In this document: piece by piece, positions 18,715-28,000 of the stretch
How the letters are laid out: every line of letters starts with the position of its first letter
Position numbering within the stretch: the first letter of the stretch is position 1
Origin: G963677185 sp963677185
GTDB lineage: Bacteria; Bacillota; Syntrophomonadia; Syntrophomonadales; Syntrophomonadaceae
Assembly: GCA_963677185.1 (NCBI GenBank)
Contig: OY781889.1
Location: 2,108,001-2,172,000, forward strand
Direction: 5' to 3'
DNA length: 64,000 nt
Translations under genes and position numbers: made by a program
Notes under the pieces: generated by a model
The model's input: the letters and a program-made list of their open reading frames with translations, nothing else
Databases searched by the model: none
What the model was told of the DNA's origin: nothing

Positions 18715-20370
18715 TTGCAGTCAATTCAAATAAACGGCAGAGACCTGGTCAGAGTGGTTAAAAACGGCTGCATTAATTTGGAGCTCAACCGCGAACAGGT
18801 CAATCTGTTGAACGTCTTTCCCGTACCTGACGGTGATACTGGTACAAATATGTATTTGACTCTTTTGTCAGCTGTAAAAGAAGGCGAAAAATACGCTGGC
18901 GAACCGGTCAGCCGCGTGGCCAAGGCTATTTCAATGGGCTCTCTTATGGGGGCGCGTGGAAATTCGGGGGTGATTCTTTCCCAGATTTTCCGGGGCATGG
19001 CTAAAGTGCTGGAAGACAAGACCTACATTGATGCACAGATAATGAGTGAAGCCTTAAAATCGGGGACCGTCACCGCGTATAAAGCGGTTATGAAACCGGT
19101 CGAAGGCACCATTTTAACGATCATTAAAGTGGTCGGAGAGGCAGCTGAAAGCGAAGCCGAGAAAGGAAATGACCTGCTCGGGACAATGCTGTACGCTGTT
19201 CAGGAAGGATACAAAACCCTGGAACAAACCCCGGAAATGCTGCCGGTGCTCAAAGAAGCCGGGGTGGTTGATGCTGGCGGTCAGGGCTTGCTGTTTTTCC
19301 TGGAAGGCATGATCGACGGAATTGCTTCAGGGGCGGACGTCGATTTTGAAGCCTATAAGGCTAATATCACGGTTTCGGAGGAGCGCACCAGTTTCAAAGA
19401 GGCGATTCCGCTTGAATTTCATTATTGTACAGAACTGCTGATCAAAGGTTCAGAGCTGGTCACTGACGATATAATCGCACATCTAGCGCCACTCGGCGAT
19501 TCTATGCTGGTTGTAGGGGGAGAGGACCTGATTAAGGTCCACATTCATTCCAACCACCCGGGGAAAGTGCTGGAAACTGCACTGCAATATGGAACCATTA
19601 GCGATATTAAGATCAACAACATGGCTGAAGAGGTTCATGAACAGAGCCAGCTGCTGGCTGAAATTGCTGAAAAGGCCGAAAATGAAAAGGCTTCAGCAGC
19701 CCAGATTCGCGACCGTATTGGAGTAGTGGCCGTGGCCGCTGGCGAAGGTGTGGCTGATATACTTAATAGCCTGGGGGTTGAGGAAGTGGTTCAGGGAGGT
19801 CAGACCATGAATCCCAGTGCCGAAGACCTGCTTCGGGCCTGCAAGCGGCTGCCTACCAGCAAGGTCATCATTCTACCCAACAACTCCAATATTATTTTAA
19901 CCGCTGAACAGGTCACCCACTTGTGCGAAGAAAAAGAAATAAGGGTGCTTCCTACTAAATCAGTAATGCAGGCTCTGTCAGCGATGATCCCATTCGAACC
20001 CGATGCGGACATTGATAGCATGATGGCCGAGATGAAGGAAGAAATGCGGCGGGTGCAGTATGGAGAGATAACCTTTGCGGTTCGAGATACCGTAATCAAC
20101 GGACTTGAAATATCCGAGGGAGACATACTGGGCCTGGTCAATGGCAATATTTGCTGCACGGCCGGCAGTTATGATGAAGCTCTGGATATGATTCTGGATA
20201 AAATGATGAATGACGATGCAGAAATAGTTACCCTTCTTTATGGAGACGGGGTCACCAGCGAAATGGCCGAAGTGGCCTGGAAAAGACTGACGGAACGTTA
20301 TCCAGCCTGCGAAATCGAGCTTCATTACGGCGGGCAGGCTTACTACGCGTACCTGGTCTCTGTGGAATAG
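18715..20370 (+). CDS. fakA: DAK2-domain fatty acid kinase FakA-like protein (YloV)
   Basis: ATP-binding subunit that phosphorylates fatty acids held by a FakB (DegV) partner. 551 residues. The N-terminal DhaL/DAK2 domain (about 1-200) has the Mg/ATP loop FPVPDGDTGTNMYLT, then GARGNSGVILSQI and GVVDAGGQGLL. A middle linker and a C-terminal DegV-like domain (about 335-551, GDGVTSEMAEV and others) follow. TTG start with TTGGGAGG upstream. No fakB is visible in the window. Confidence 0.88.
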   Translation: MQSIQINGRDLVRVVKNGCINLELNREQVNLLNVFPVPDGDTGTNMYLTLLSAVKEGEKYAGEPVSRVAKAISMGSLMGARGNSGVILSQIFRGMAKVLEDKTYIDAQIMSEALKSGTVTAYKAVMKPVEGTILTIIKVVGEAAESEAEKGNDLLGTMLYAVQEGYKTLEQTPEMLPVLKEAGVVDAGGQGLLFFLEGMIDGIASGADVDFEAYKANITVSEERTSFKEAIPLEFHYCTELLIKGSELVTDDIIAHLAPLGDSMLVVGGEDLIKVHIHSNHPGKVLETALQYGTISDIKINNMAEEVHEQSQLLAEIAEKAENEKASAAQIRDRIGVVAVAAGEGVADILNSLGVEEVVQGGQTMNPSAEDLLRACKRLPTSKVIILPNNSNIILTAEQVTHLCEEKEIRVLPTKSVMQALSAMIPFEPDADIDSMMAEMKEEMRRVQYGEITFAVRDTVINGLEISEGDILGLVNGNICCTAGSYDEALDMILDKMMNDDAEIVTLLYGDGVTSEMAEVAWKRLTERYPACEIELHYGGQAYYAYLVSVE

Positions 20371-20394
20371 GGCATAACGGCAGTGGTTAATATC

Positions 20395-20436
20395 AAGGGG
20401 ACGGTTCTGCTGTGGAAGCAAAAGAACCGTCCCCTT
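20395..20436. repeat. REP-like inverted repeat, GGGGACGGTTCT type
   Basis: AAGGGGACGGTTCT (20395-20408) and AGAACCGTCCCCTT (20423-20436) are perfect 14-bp inverted arms around a 14-nt loop. Related GGGGAC-(A/G)G half-sites recur at 20933, 21007, 39355, 46599 and 58393. It could also help terminate the fakA transcript, though no T-run follows. Confidence 0.7.
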
Positions 20437-20470
20437 GCTTCCCCTGGAAAAACGATTGAGGTGATTATCA

Positions 20471-20908
20471 ATGAAATATCGCAGCGGTAAAATGGGAAGG
20501 ATCTTTGTAGCCAGGCTCGAAGAGGGCGATGACCTTTTATTGGAGCTGAAGAATCTGCTGAAGGCGGAAGCCGTTGGTGCTGCGGTGGCCTTTGTCATTG
20601 GAGCTCTGCGTGAAGCCCGCATTGTGGTCGGCCCCAGGGTGGCAATGACCCCGCCCGATCCGGTATGGAAGAGCTTTGACGACGGCCGGGAGATCCTGGC
20701 CATCGCCACTGCTTATCCGGAAAACGGTGAGCCGGCGCTTCATGTTCACGCCTCGGTTGGGCGCGGTGACCAATGCCTGACCGGCTGCATCCGCGAACTG
20801 GCAAGGACCTACTTGACACTGGAGCTCATAGTCATGGAAATTGAAGGCACAGGCGCCTGCCGCCAGTTCGACCCGGGCACCGGACTAAAATTATTGGACT
20901 TTATTTAA
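20471..20908 (+). CDS. PPC-domain (DUF296) DNA-binding-type protein
   Basis: 145 residues matching the plant-and-prokaryote-conserved (PPC/DUF296) fold: GRIFVARLEEGDDLLLEL near the N-terminus, EARIVVGP, and the metal-binding HVHASVGRGDQCLTGC. Family members are trimeric, sometimes fused to AT-hooks; none is seen here. The function in bacteria is unknown. GAGGTG precedes the ATG. Two REP-like elements flank the gene. Confidence 0.8.
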   Translation: MKYRSGKMGRIFVARLEEGDDLLLELKNLLKAEAVGAAVAFVIGALREARIVVGPRVAMTPPDPVWKSFDDGREILAIATAYPENGEPALHVHASVGRGDQCLTGCIRELARTYLTLELIVMEIEGTGACRQFDPGTGLKLLDFI

Positions 20909-20931
20909 CGATAAGTATTTAGTGAAGAACA

Positions 20932-21016
20932 AGGGGACAGCAGGTTGAGTGAAAACCCCGGTTAGAGTGATATTAGGTCAAGCTGATTTCGCTTGAATCA
21001 GCGGGACTGTCCCCCT
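20932..21016. repeat. REP-like structured repeat, GGGGACAG type
   Basis: GGGGACAG (20933-20940) pairs with CTGTCCCC (21007-21014). Inside, GCTGATT/AATCAGC forms a second stem at about 20982-21002. It lies between convergent genes, so it may also act as a two-way terminator. Confidence 0.55.
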
Positions 21017-21055
21017 GATTTAAATCACGATTCGGATGTCTTCAAGTGCGTTTCA

Positions 21056-22219
21056 TTATTTGGCCAGATTATAATTGCCCTGCTGCAGTCCAGCGGCCCA
21101 TGCCTCTGGCAACTTGGAATAGGTTATGACCGCCGAGCCGGGCGGGGTTAAATCCCAATTTGTGGTGCAGCCCAGATTTTCAGCAACGAAACGCAGCGGC
21201 AGCATGATCCGTCCGGGAGGAAGCGATACCGGTACCAGATCAGGATTAGCCGGATCGATGAATACATCCGCCCCGTTGACTCGGGCTGTATTCTGGCCCA
21301 GCCAGAGCTCAATCATAGTAGTGCTGTTCTGAATAGTGGCTTTACTGACACCATCCCATTCAGGCGTGATTCCCAGCGGTTCAACCACATAGCGAATGGG
21401 AAGCAGAATCCGGCCTTGCTTTTCAACCGGGGCTACGTCCATGGCATGCGGGACGCCATCAATCGTGTACTGGGTATTTCCCAGAAAGAATCGCATTATG
21501 ATTGATCCCGGAGCAGCTGGTGTTGGGTTGGTCCCCGGTGCTGCTGCGGCGGCAATGTTGGACGGCTGGGAATCCCCGTAGTTGTTGAAAGCGGTCACCC
21601 GGTACTGGTAGCTGGCCCCAGCGGTAAAGGCAGTATCGGTGAAGGATTGGGTATCCGCAGGAAGGGTGCCGATGATTGACCATATGCTGCTCCCGGTTTC
21701 TTGCCGTTCTGCTCTGTAGCCCAGTTCATCACTGGCATTGTCAGACCAGGACAATGAAATGCCAGCATCGGTGGCAGCAGCAGTTAAATTGGTCGGATCC
21801 ACAGGAACAGAACCCAGGGGCACGGCAGGGACAGGCACAAGCGTTGTTCCTGTCCTGGCGGAAGCTACGTTAGATACAGTGGAAACCTCAACTATGAGGC
21901 CAGCCGTATCTATGACCGCATCAACGGCGTATTGGTAGATAGTGTCAGGTGTCAGGCCCGTTTCCGTATAGGTTTCAACGTCAGGCAGCAATGAGGCAAC
22001 AATGATCAAGCTGCTGCTGGCGGGATCATAACGATAAACACGGTAGTAAGATTCATTGTTAGCATTGTCTTTCCAGGTCAATTTTATCGACGAATCAGAA
22101 ATGGCTGACGCGGACAGGTTAGACGGCGTGGCCACAAATCCCATCGCCACCGGGGCAAGGCTTATCGTGAAAATTGATACTACGGCCAATAACAGGCCGA
22201 TTTTTTTATGGTTAAGCAT
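21056..22219 (-). CDS. Secreted protein with two FN3 domains and a stalk (copper amine oxidase N-like) domain
   Basis: 387 residues from the ATG at 22219, which has GGAGGAG upstream; the frame is open up to 22279 but without a better start. Signal peptide about 1-27 (KKIGLLLAVVSIFTISLAPVAMGF). Two fibronectin type III repeats at about 33-125 and 140-225 share PTNLTA/WSDNASDELGYRAER-type segments. The C-terminal part has two copy-like stretches, GRILLPIRYVVEPLG and GRIMLPLRFVAENLG, typical of the copper amine oxidase N-terminal-like stalk domain. Probably a surface protein; ligand unknown. Confidence 0.8.
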   Translation of the reverse strand: MLNHKKIGLLLAVVSIFTISLAPVAMGFVATPSNLSASAISDSSIKLTWKDNANNESYYRVYRYDPASSSLIIVASLLPDVETYTETGLTPDTIYQYAVDAVIDTAGLIVEVSTVSNVASARTGTTLVPVPAVPLGSVPVDPTNLTAAATDAGISLSWSDNASDELGYRAERQETGSSIWSIIGTLPADTQSFTDTAFTAGASYQYRVTAFNNYGDSQPSNIAAAAAPGTNPTPAAPGSIIMRFFLGNTQYTIDGVPHAMDVAPVEKQGRILLPIRYVVEPLGITPEWDGVSKATIQNSTTMIELWLGQNTARVNGADVFIDPANPDLVPVSLPPGRIMLPLRFVAENLGCTTNWDLTPPGSAVITYSKLPEAWAAGLQQGNYNLAK

Positions 22220-22715
22220 CTCTACTCCTCCGTCCCAATCACGGATACAGGCCAGCGATTTCATCGGCTGGCTTCTCATTACGACAATCGGTGCAGACGT
22301 CTTAAAACCTGAATTGCGGCGTCACATAAGAATAGTCATCTGCATATCACTAATTTTACGAAGGCCCGGAAAATAAAGAACTGCATGAACGATGATAATT
22401 ATAGTTGCGGTGGTTGGGCGGATTATCAATAGTTATCAATATCTGCGACGCCGGGGAATCCACCTCGCTTTCTTTTAATACCGAATTTGTTTAAATTATA
22501 GCACCAATCTCATGCGTACCCTCCGAGTTCTTGTAGTTGCACATATTCGCACCAACTTGAACAATCGCCGTTCATGCCGTTTTTCCGATAAGAATGTAGT
22601 ATACATGGAATTTGGCCCTGCACACTGCTTTCAGTGCCGGGGTTAATGCACTATAATATTGAAATGGCCAAAAGAACCGGATTTACCTTCATAATAGAAA
22701 GGGGATTGCCGCCTT
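22220..22715. other. Divergent intergenic region
   Basis: Separates the minus-strand stalk protein from the NuoE-like gene. A perfect TATAAT at 22652-22657, about 58 nt before the NuoE start, is the best -10 candidate for the electron-transfer operon; its -35 is poor. No RNA gene or repeat was recognised in the rest. Confidence 0.4.
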
Positions 22716-23267
22716 ATGCAGTGTAGCTGCAAGCCTGACGCCGAATGCAAAAGCACGATAGCAGACGACGCAGATCTTCATCTTCTCAATGATGTATTCG
22801 AACACTACCGGGAGCAAAAGGGCAGCCTGGTGACTGTTCTGCAAAAAGCCCAGGAGATATATTCCTACCTGCCCACAAACGTGCTGTATCTCATAGCCCG
22901 GGAGATGAATGTTAAACCTTCGGTAGTCTATGGTGTGGCAACATTTTATACCCAGTTCCGGCTCAAGCCGGTAGGCAAGAATGTTATCCTGCTGTGCCAG
23001 GGAACAGCCTGCCATGTAAATGGCGCCGAACGGCTGGAAACCGCGATCGCCCAGGAACTTAAAATCAAGCCGGGGGAAACCACTGAAGACCGTCTGTTCA
23101 CCCTTCAGAGCGTGGCCTGCCTGGGCTGCTGCAGCCTGGCACCGGTAATGATGATAAATGGCCAGGCCTATGGCCCGCTTACCACTGATTCGGCCGTAAA
23201 GATAATCCGGGGGATACGCAAGGCTGAAGGCGCTTCGGAAGATGGGGGTGATGCCGATGAAGATTAG
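22716..23267 (+). CDS. NuoE/HydC-type [2Fe-2S] thioredoxin-like subunit
   Basis: 183 residues of the complex I 24-kDa / HydC family. The cluster ligands are seen as CQGTAC and, about 40 residues later, CLGCC. VKPSVVYGVATFYTQFRL is the conserved central helix-strand segment. The first 15 residues contain extra cysteines (CSCKPDAEC) whose role is unknown. Its 3' end overlaps the next gene. It is predicted to relay electrons to or from the NuoF-like flavin subunit in the cytoplasm; no membrane subunits are present. Confidence 0.9.
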   Translation: MQCSCKPDAECKSTIADDADLHLLNDVFEHYREQKGSLVTVLQKAQEIYSYLPTNVLYLIAREMNVKPSVVYGVATFYTQFRLKPVGKNVILLCQGTACHVNGAERLETAIAQELKIKPGETTEDRLFTLQSVACLGCCSLAPVMMINGQAYGPLTTDSAVKIIRGIRKAEGASEDGGDADED

Positions 23268-25038
23268 AATAGGGATGGGCAGTTGCGGTATTGCAGCTGG
23301 AGCGCTGCCGGTTTTGGAAGCCATTAAATCGGAACTGGCCAGCCGCTCCCTGGAATCAACTCAGGTACAGATCGCCGGATGCATCGGCATGTGCCACAAC
23401 GAACCCATTATTGATATTATTGACGATCAGGGTCGGGTCTTCACGTATGGGAAGGTTGACGCCAAAGCCATCGCCCAGATCATGGACTCCCACTTTCAAA
23501 AAGGTGAGCCCCTGGAAGCACGGCTGCTAGCAGGACCCGGCCTTAAGCCCCCTTACCTGGCTCGCCAGGTCAAGGTAGCCCTGCGCAACTGCGGGATCAT
23601 AGATCCCGAACAAATCGACGAATATATTGCTGTGGGGGGATATGAAGCCCTGACCCGGGCGCTGAAGTCCTTGAGCCCTCAGGAAGTGATTGAAGAACTG
23701 AAAAGGTCCGGATTACGCGGCAGGGGTGGAGCCGGTTTTCCCACCTGGCTGAAATGGAAGTTAACGGCACAGAATGCTGGTGATTATAAATATGTCGTTT
23801 GCAACGCCGATGAAGGCGACCCCGGAGCGTTTATGGACCGGAGCCTGCTGGAGAGTGATCCCCATTCCATGCTGGAAGGGATGATCATTGCGGCTTATGC
23901 GATCGGAGCCCGTGAAGGTATTATTTACTGCCGGGCGGAATACCCCCTGGCTATTAAACGCCTGGAAATTGGCATCGCCCAGGCCTATGAAAAAGGCCTG
24001 CTGGGCAGTGGGATTATGGGCACCGATTTTTCTTTTGACATTCGTATCAAACAAGGAGCAGGCGCTTTTGTCTGCGGAGAGGAAACCGCTTTGATAGCCT
24101 CTCTGGAAGGCCAGCGCGGCATGCCCCGGCTGAAGCCGCCTTATCCATCTGACTCAGGATACTGGGGCCGGCCTACCAACATTAACAATGTAGAAACCTA
24201 TGCCAATGTGCCCTGGATAATGGTTAACGGTGGCCCGGCATTTGCCTCTATGGGCAGCGCCACCAGCAAGGGAACCAAGGTATTCGCTCTGGCCGGCAAA
24301 ATCAAACACGGAGGTTTGATCGAAGTGCCGATGGGCTTGACCCTGCGCGAAGTAATATATGATATTGGCGGGGGAATAAAAAATGATCGGGGATTCAAGG
24401 CTGTTCAGCAAGGCGGACCTTCAGGGGGATGCATTCCGGCCAGCCTTTTGGATACACCGATTGACTACGAGTCGATTACCGCTACCGGCGCTATTATGGG
24501 CTCTGGAGGAATGGTGGTCATGGACGAAAGCACCTGCATGGTGGATGTCGCCCGCTATTTCCTGGATTTCACCCAGAAGGAATCCTGCGGTAAATGCGTG
24601 CCCTGCCGGATAGGCACCAAGCGCATGCTGGAGATACTGGAGCGTATTACGGCAGGACAGGGACGGGATGGTGATATTGAGCTGCTGGAAAAACTGGCGG
24701 TTGAAATCAATGCCGGCTCGCTGTGCGGTCTGGGAACCAGTGCTCCTAACCCGGTGCTGACAACGATCAGGTATTTCAGAGACGAATATGAAGCTCATAT
24801 TTATGAGCATAAATGCCCGGCTATGACCTGCAAAGCATTTATCCGCTATTTTATTGATGCGGAAAAGTGCAAGGGATGCGGATTATGCGCTAAAAAGTGC
24901 CCGGCGGACTGTATCAGCGGAGAAAAGAAAAAGCCTTATTCTATCGATCAAGAGCTATGTATCAAGTGCGGCAACTGCATGGAAGTATGCCCGGCCAAAT
25001 GGGCGGCAGTTGTTATTGAACAGGGAGGAGGGATATAG
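23257..25038 (+). CDS. NuoF/HydB-type NAD(H)-binding flavoprotein
   Basis: About 593 residues from ATG 23257 (an in-frame ATG at 23242 is also possible). Layout: an N-terminal thioredoxin-like [2Fe-2S] domain (CIGMC motif), the FMN/NADH domain with GRGGAGFPTWLKWK and GAGAFVCGEETALIASLEG, the N3 [4Fe-4S] motif ESCGKCVPCRIGTKRM, and two C-terminal [4Fe-4S] clusters (CKGCGLCAKKCP and CIKCGNCMEVCP). This is the full HydB layout of soluble bifurcating complexes. It overlaps the NuoE-like gene and abuts the next one. Confidence 0.92.
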   Translation: MKIRIGMGSCGIAAGALPVLEAIKSELASRSLESTQVQIAGCIGMCHNEPIIDIIDDQGRVFTYGKVDAKAIAQIMDSHFQKGEPLEARLLAGPGLKPPYLARQVKVALRNCGIIDPEQIDEYIAVGGYEALTRALKSLSPQEVIEELKRSGLRGRGGAGFPTWLKWKLTAQNAGDYKYVVCNADEGDPGAFMDRSLLESDPHSMLEGMIIAAYAIGAREGIIYCRAEYPLAIKRLEIGIAQAYEKGLLGSGIMGTDFSFDIRIKQGAGAFVCGEETALIASLEGQRGMPRLKPPYPSDSGYWGRPTNINNVETYANVPWIMVNGGPAFASMGSATSKGTKVFALAGKIKHGGLIEVPMGLTLREVIYDIGGGIKNDRGFKAVQQGGPSGGCIPASLLDTPIDYESITATGAIMGSGGMVVMDESTCMVDVARYFLDFTQKESCGKCVPCRIGTKRMLEILERITAGQGRDGDIELLEKLAVEINAGSLCGLGTSAPNPVLTTIRYFRDEYEAHIYEHKCPAMTCKAFIRYFIDAEKCKGCGLCAKKCPADCISGEKKKPYSIDQELCIKCGNCMEVCPAKWAAVVIEQGGGI

Positions 25039-28000
25039 ATGTTGCGTATTAATATTGACGGAAAAGAATTGCAGGCCTTTCCGGGGCAGACGGTTTTGGA
25101 AGTGGCTCAGACGGCCGGCATCCTGATTCCCACCCTGTGTCATAACGAAAGGTTAAAAACCTACGGAGGCTGTGGCCTGTGCGTGGTAGAAATGGAAGGC
25201 AGCAAAAACCTGTTCAGAGCCTGTTCGACCATGGTTGAGGATGGGATGGCGGTAATTACCGACACTCCGCGTCTGCGCAGTTCTCGTCAGACGACACTTT
25301 CATTGCTGCTGTCAGACCACAGCGGCGATTGCAAAGGGCCCTGTGTTTTAGCCTGCCCGGCCCAGACCGATGTCCAGGGTTATGTAGGGCTGATTGCCAA
25401 TGGATTATACCAGGATGCGGTGAAGCTGATCAAGGAAAAACTTCCCATACCAGCCAGCATCGGGCGTATTTGCCCTCATCCCTGCGAGGCAGTTTGCCGG
25501 CGTCAGCTGGTGGAGCAGCCGATATCCATTGCCTATCTAAAGTATTTTGCTGCTGACAAGGATTTGCGCAGCGGGCAGCCTTTCCGGCCTCGGTTGGCCC
25601 CGAGTTCAGAGAAAAAAGTGGCCGTTGTCGGAGCCGGACCTGCAGGGCTGACTGCTGCCTATTACCTGGCGGTAATGGGCCATGCGGTTACAGTATATGA
25701 CGCTATGCCCCGTGCCGGAGGCATGCTCCGATATGGAATTCCAGAATACCGGCTGCCCAAGGATGTGTTGGACCAGGAAATATCACTGATTGCCGATCTG
25801 GGTGTGCAGTTCCAGTTCAATTGCAAAATAGGGCGGGATATCAGCCTGCCCTATCTTACCACGGCTTATGATGCGGTATTTGTAGGCATAGGCGCCTGGA
25901 AAAGTTCGCCTATGCGCTGTGAGGGGGAAAACCAGCCCGGCGTATTCGGCGGGATTGATTTCTTGCGCATGGTTGCAACCGGTGAGAGCGTAGAAATCGG
26001 CCAGAGAGTAGCCATTGTCGGCGGAGGCAATACAGCCATGGACGCAGCTCGAACTGCTGTCCGCCTGGGAGCCGAAGAGGTAATGGTTTTGTATCGCCGC
26101 ACCCGTGCGGAAATGCCTGCTGAAGACATTGAAATCAAAGAAGCCGAAGAAGAAGGGGTTGTCTTTCATTATTTGGTAGCCCCTCTGGAAGTGCTGGGGA
26201 CTGACGGAAGAGCCAGTGCAGTCAGACTGCAGAAAATGGAGCTTGGAGCCCCGGATTCCTCTGGCCGCCGCAGCCCGGTACCCATTGACGGAGATGAAGA
26301 GACCATAATGGTTGACAGCGTAATTAGCGCGATCGGTCAGGCAGTGAACAGCGCCGGTATAGAGGGCATCGAACTGGATAAATGGGGAAGCCCCCGGATC
26401 GATTCTTTGACTATGCAATGTTCCGATCCGAGAGTGTTTGCAGGCGGGGATGGAGTCACCGGGCCTGGAATAGCCATAACAGCAGTGGCTCATGGCCGCC
26501 GGGCGGCGCTGGGCATCGATGCGTTCCTGAAAGGACAGCCCATGCCGGAGCAATCTTCTTATTTGGTGGAAAGACTGGATGCCAGCAGTGACGACTATTT
26601 GGAAATACCCAAAGAAGGACGCCTGTCGATGTCTCACCGGACTGCCGGCCAGCGCAGGATTTCATTCACCGAGGTCAATTATGGCTTTAGTGAGGCTGAA
26701 GCGCTGCAGGAGGCCGGCCGCTGCCTGGAATGCGGCTGCAAAGACTATTTCGAATGCCAGCTGATTGAGAACGCACAGCGCTATGATGCCAATCCTGGCC
26801 AGCTTGAAGGAGAAAAACACCATTTCCAGATTATCAATGAACATCCCTTTATCGAACGCAATATGGAAAAATGCATACTGTGCGGACAGTGCATTAGGAT
26901 TTGCGAGGAAGTGATGGGACCGGCGGCTCTTGGACTGGTGGGCCGAGGATTTGAGAGCGTGGTAGTACCCGAATTTGGCTTGCCGTTAAAAGAAAGCTCT
27001 TGTATAAGCTGCGGCCAATGTGTTTTTGTTTGTCCTACCGGGGCGCTGGTGGAGAAGCATCCGCTTAGCAAGACCATACCCCTGAAGACCGAGGAATGTG
27101 GAACGGCATGTGCGTTATGTGGCATGGGTTGCGCCCAAACAGTTCATTTGTACGGTTCCACAGCTCTGAAGATAGAACCGGCTGGCGGGGGGCTTTTGTG
27201 CAGCAAGGGGCGCTTTGCTTTCGAATACTGGAACCGTGATCGAATCAAGATACCGATGATAAAAAAGAACGGAGAGCTGGTGGAGGCATCATGGGAGGAA
27301 GCCCTGACTGTGATGGGGCGCTCGCTAAAAAGCATTCGTCGGGTGGCGGGTAGTCAGGCCTGTGCGATATCGTTTTCACCGCTTCTGTCCATGGAAGAAG
27401 CATTCCTGCTCAAGAGCTTTGCCGTTGAAGCCCTGGAATGCAGCCAGCATTTCAGCTTCACTCGTAACACCAGCCGGGGATTGGAAGCGGTCCTGGGGGA
27501 AAACCGCCCGGTCAGTTCTCTGGATGAACTAATAGCTGCTGATTTTATCCTGGCGGTGGGTTCTTTGAACCAGAGCCAGATTGCTGCTGTAAAAATCCGC
27601 CAGGCGGTCCAGAATGGGGCCCAAATGGTGCTTATATCCAATGAACCCGGTTTGCTTGATGACCTGGCCAGCACCTGCCTGTATCCGGAGGACGGCCTGC
27701 AGACATTGAAGGAAATAATTGCTGCCTTGATTAGCAATGATCTGGTCAACACAGAATTTATAGAAAAATACTGCACTGGATACGAGGAGCTCAAGCACAG
27801 CCTCCAGAGCGTGGAGCCATCTGCCGCTGCGGAAAAGCTGGCCCGCCTCTATGCGGCAGCGCGCAGGGCGATAATTGTTGCCGATGGTTCGACTTTAAGC
27901 CGAGCTGCAGTGGAAAGCCTGGCTCAGATAACAGTCTTGTGCGGGCGTGTTGGCAGCCCCAGAAACGGTATAACGGTGGTCCATTCCGATGCCAATCAGG

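Noticed and set aside
25783..26637. 284-residue minus-strand ORF opposite the GltD-NuoG fusion
   Set aside because: Complement of a coding region with clear cofactor motifs; low-complexity His/Tyr-rich translation.
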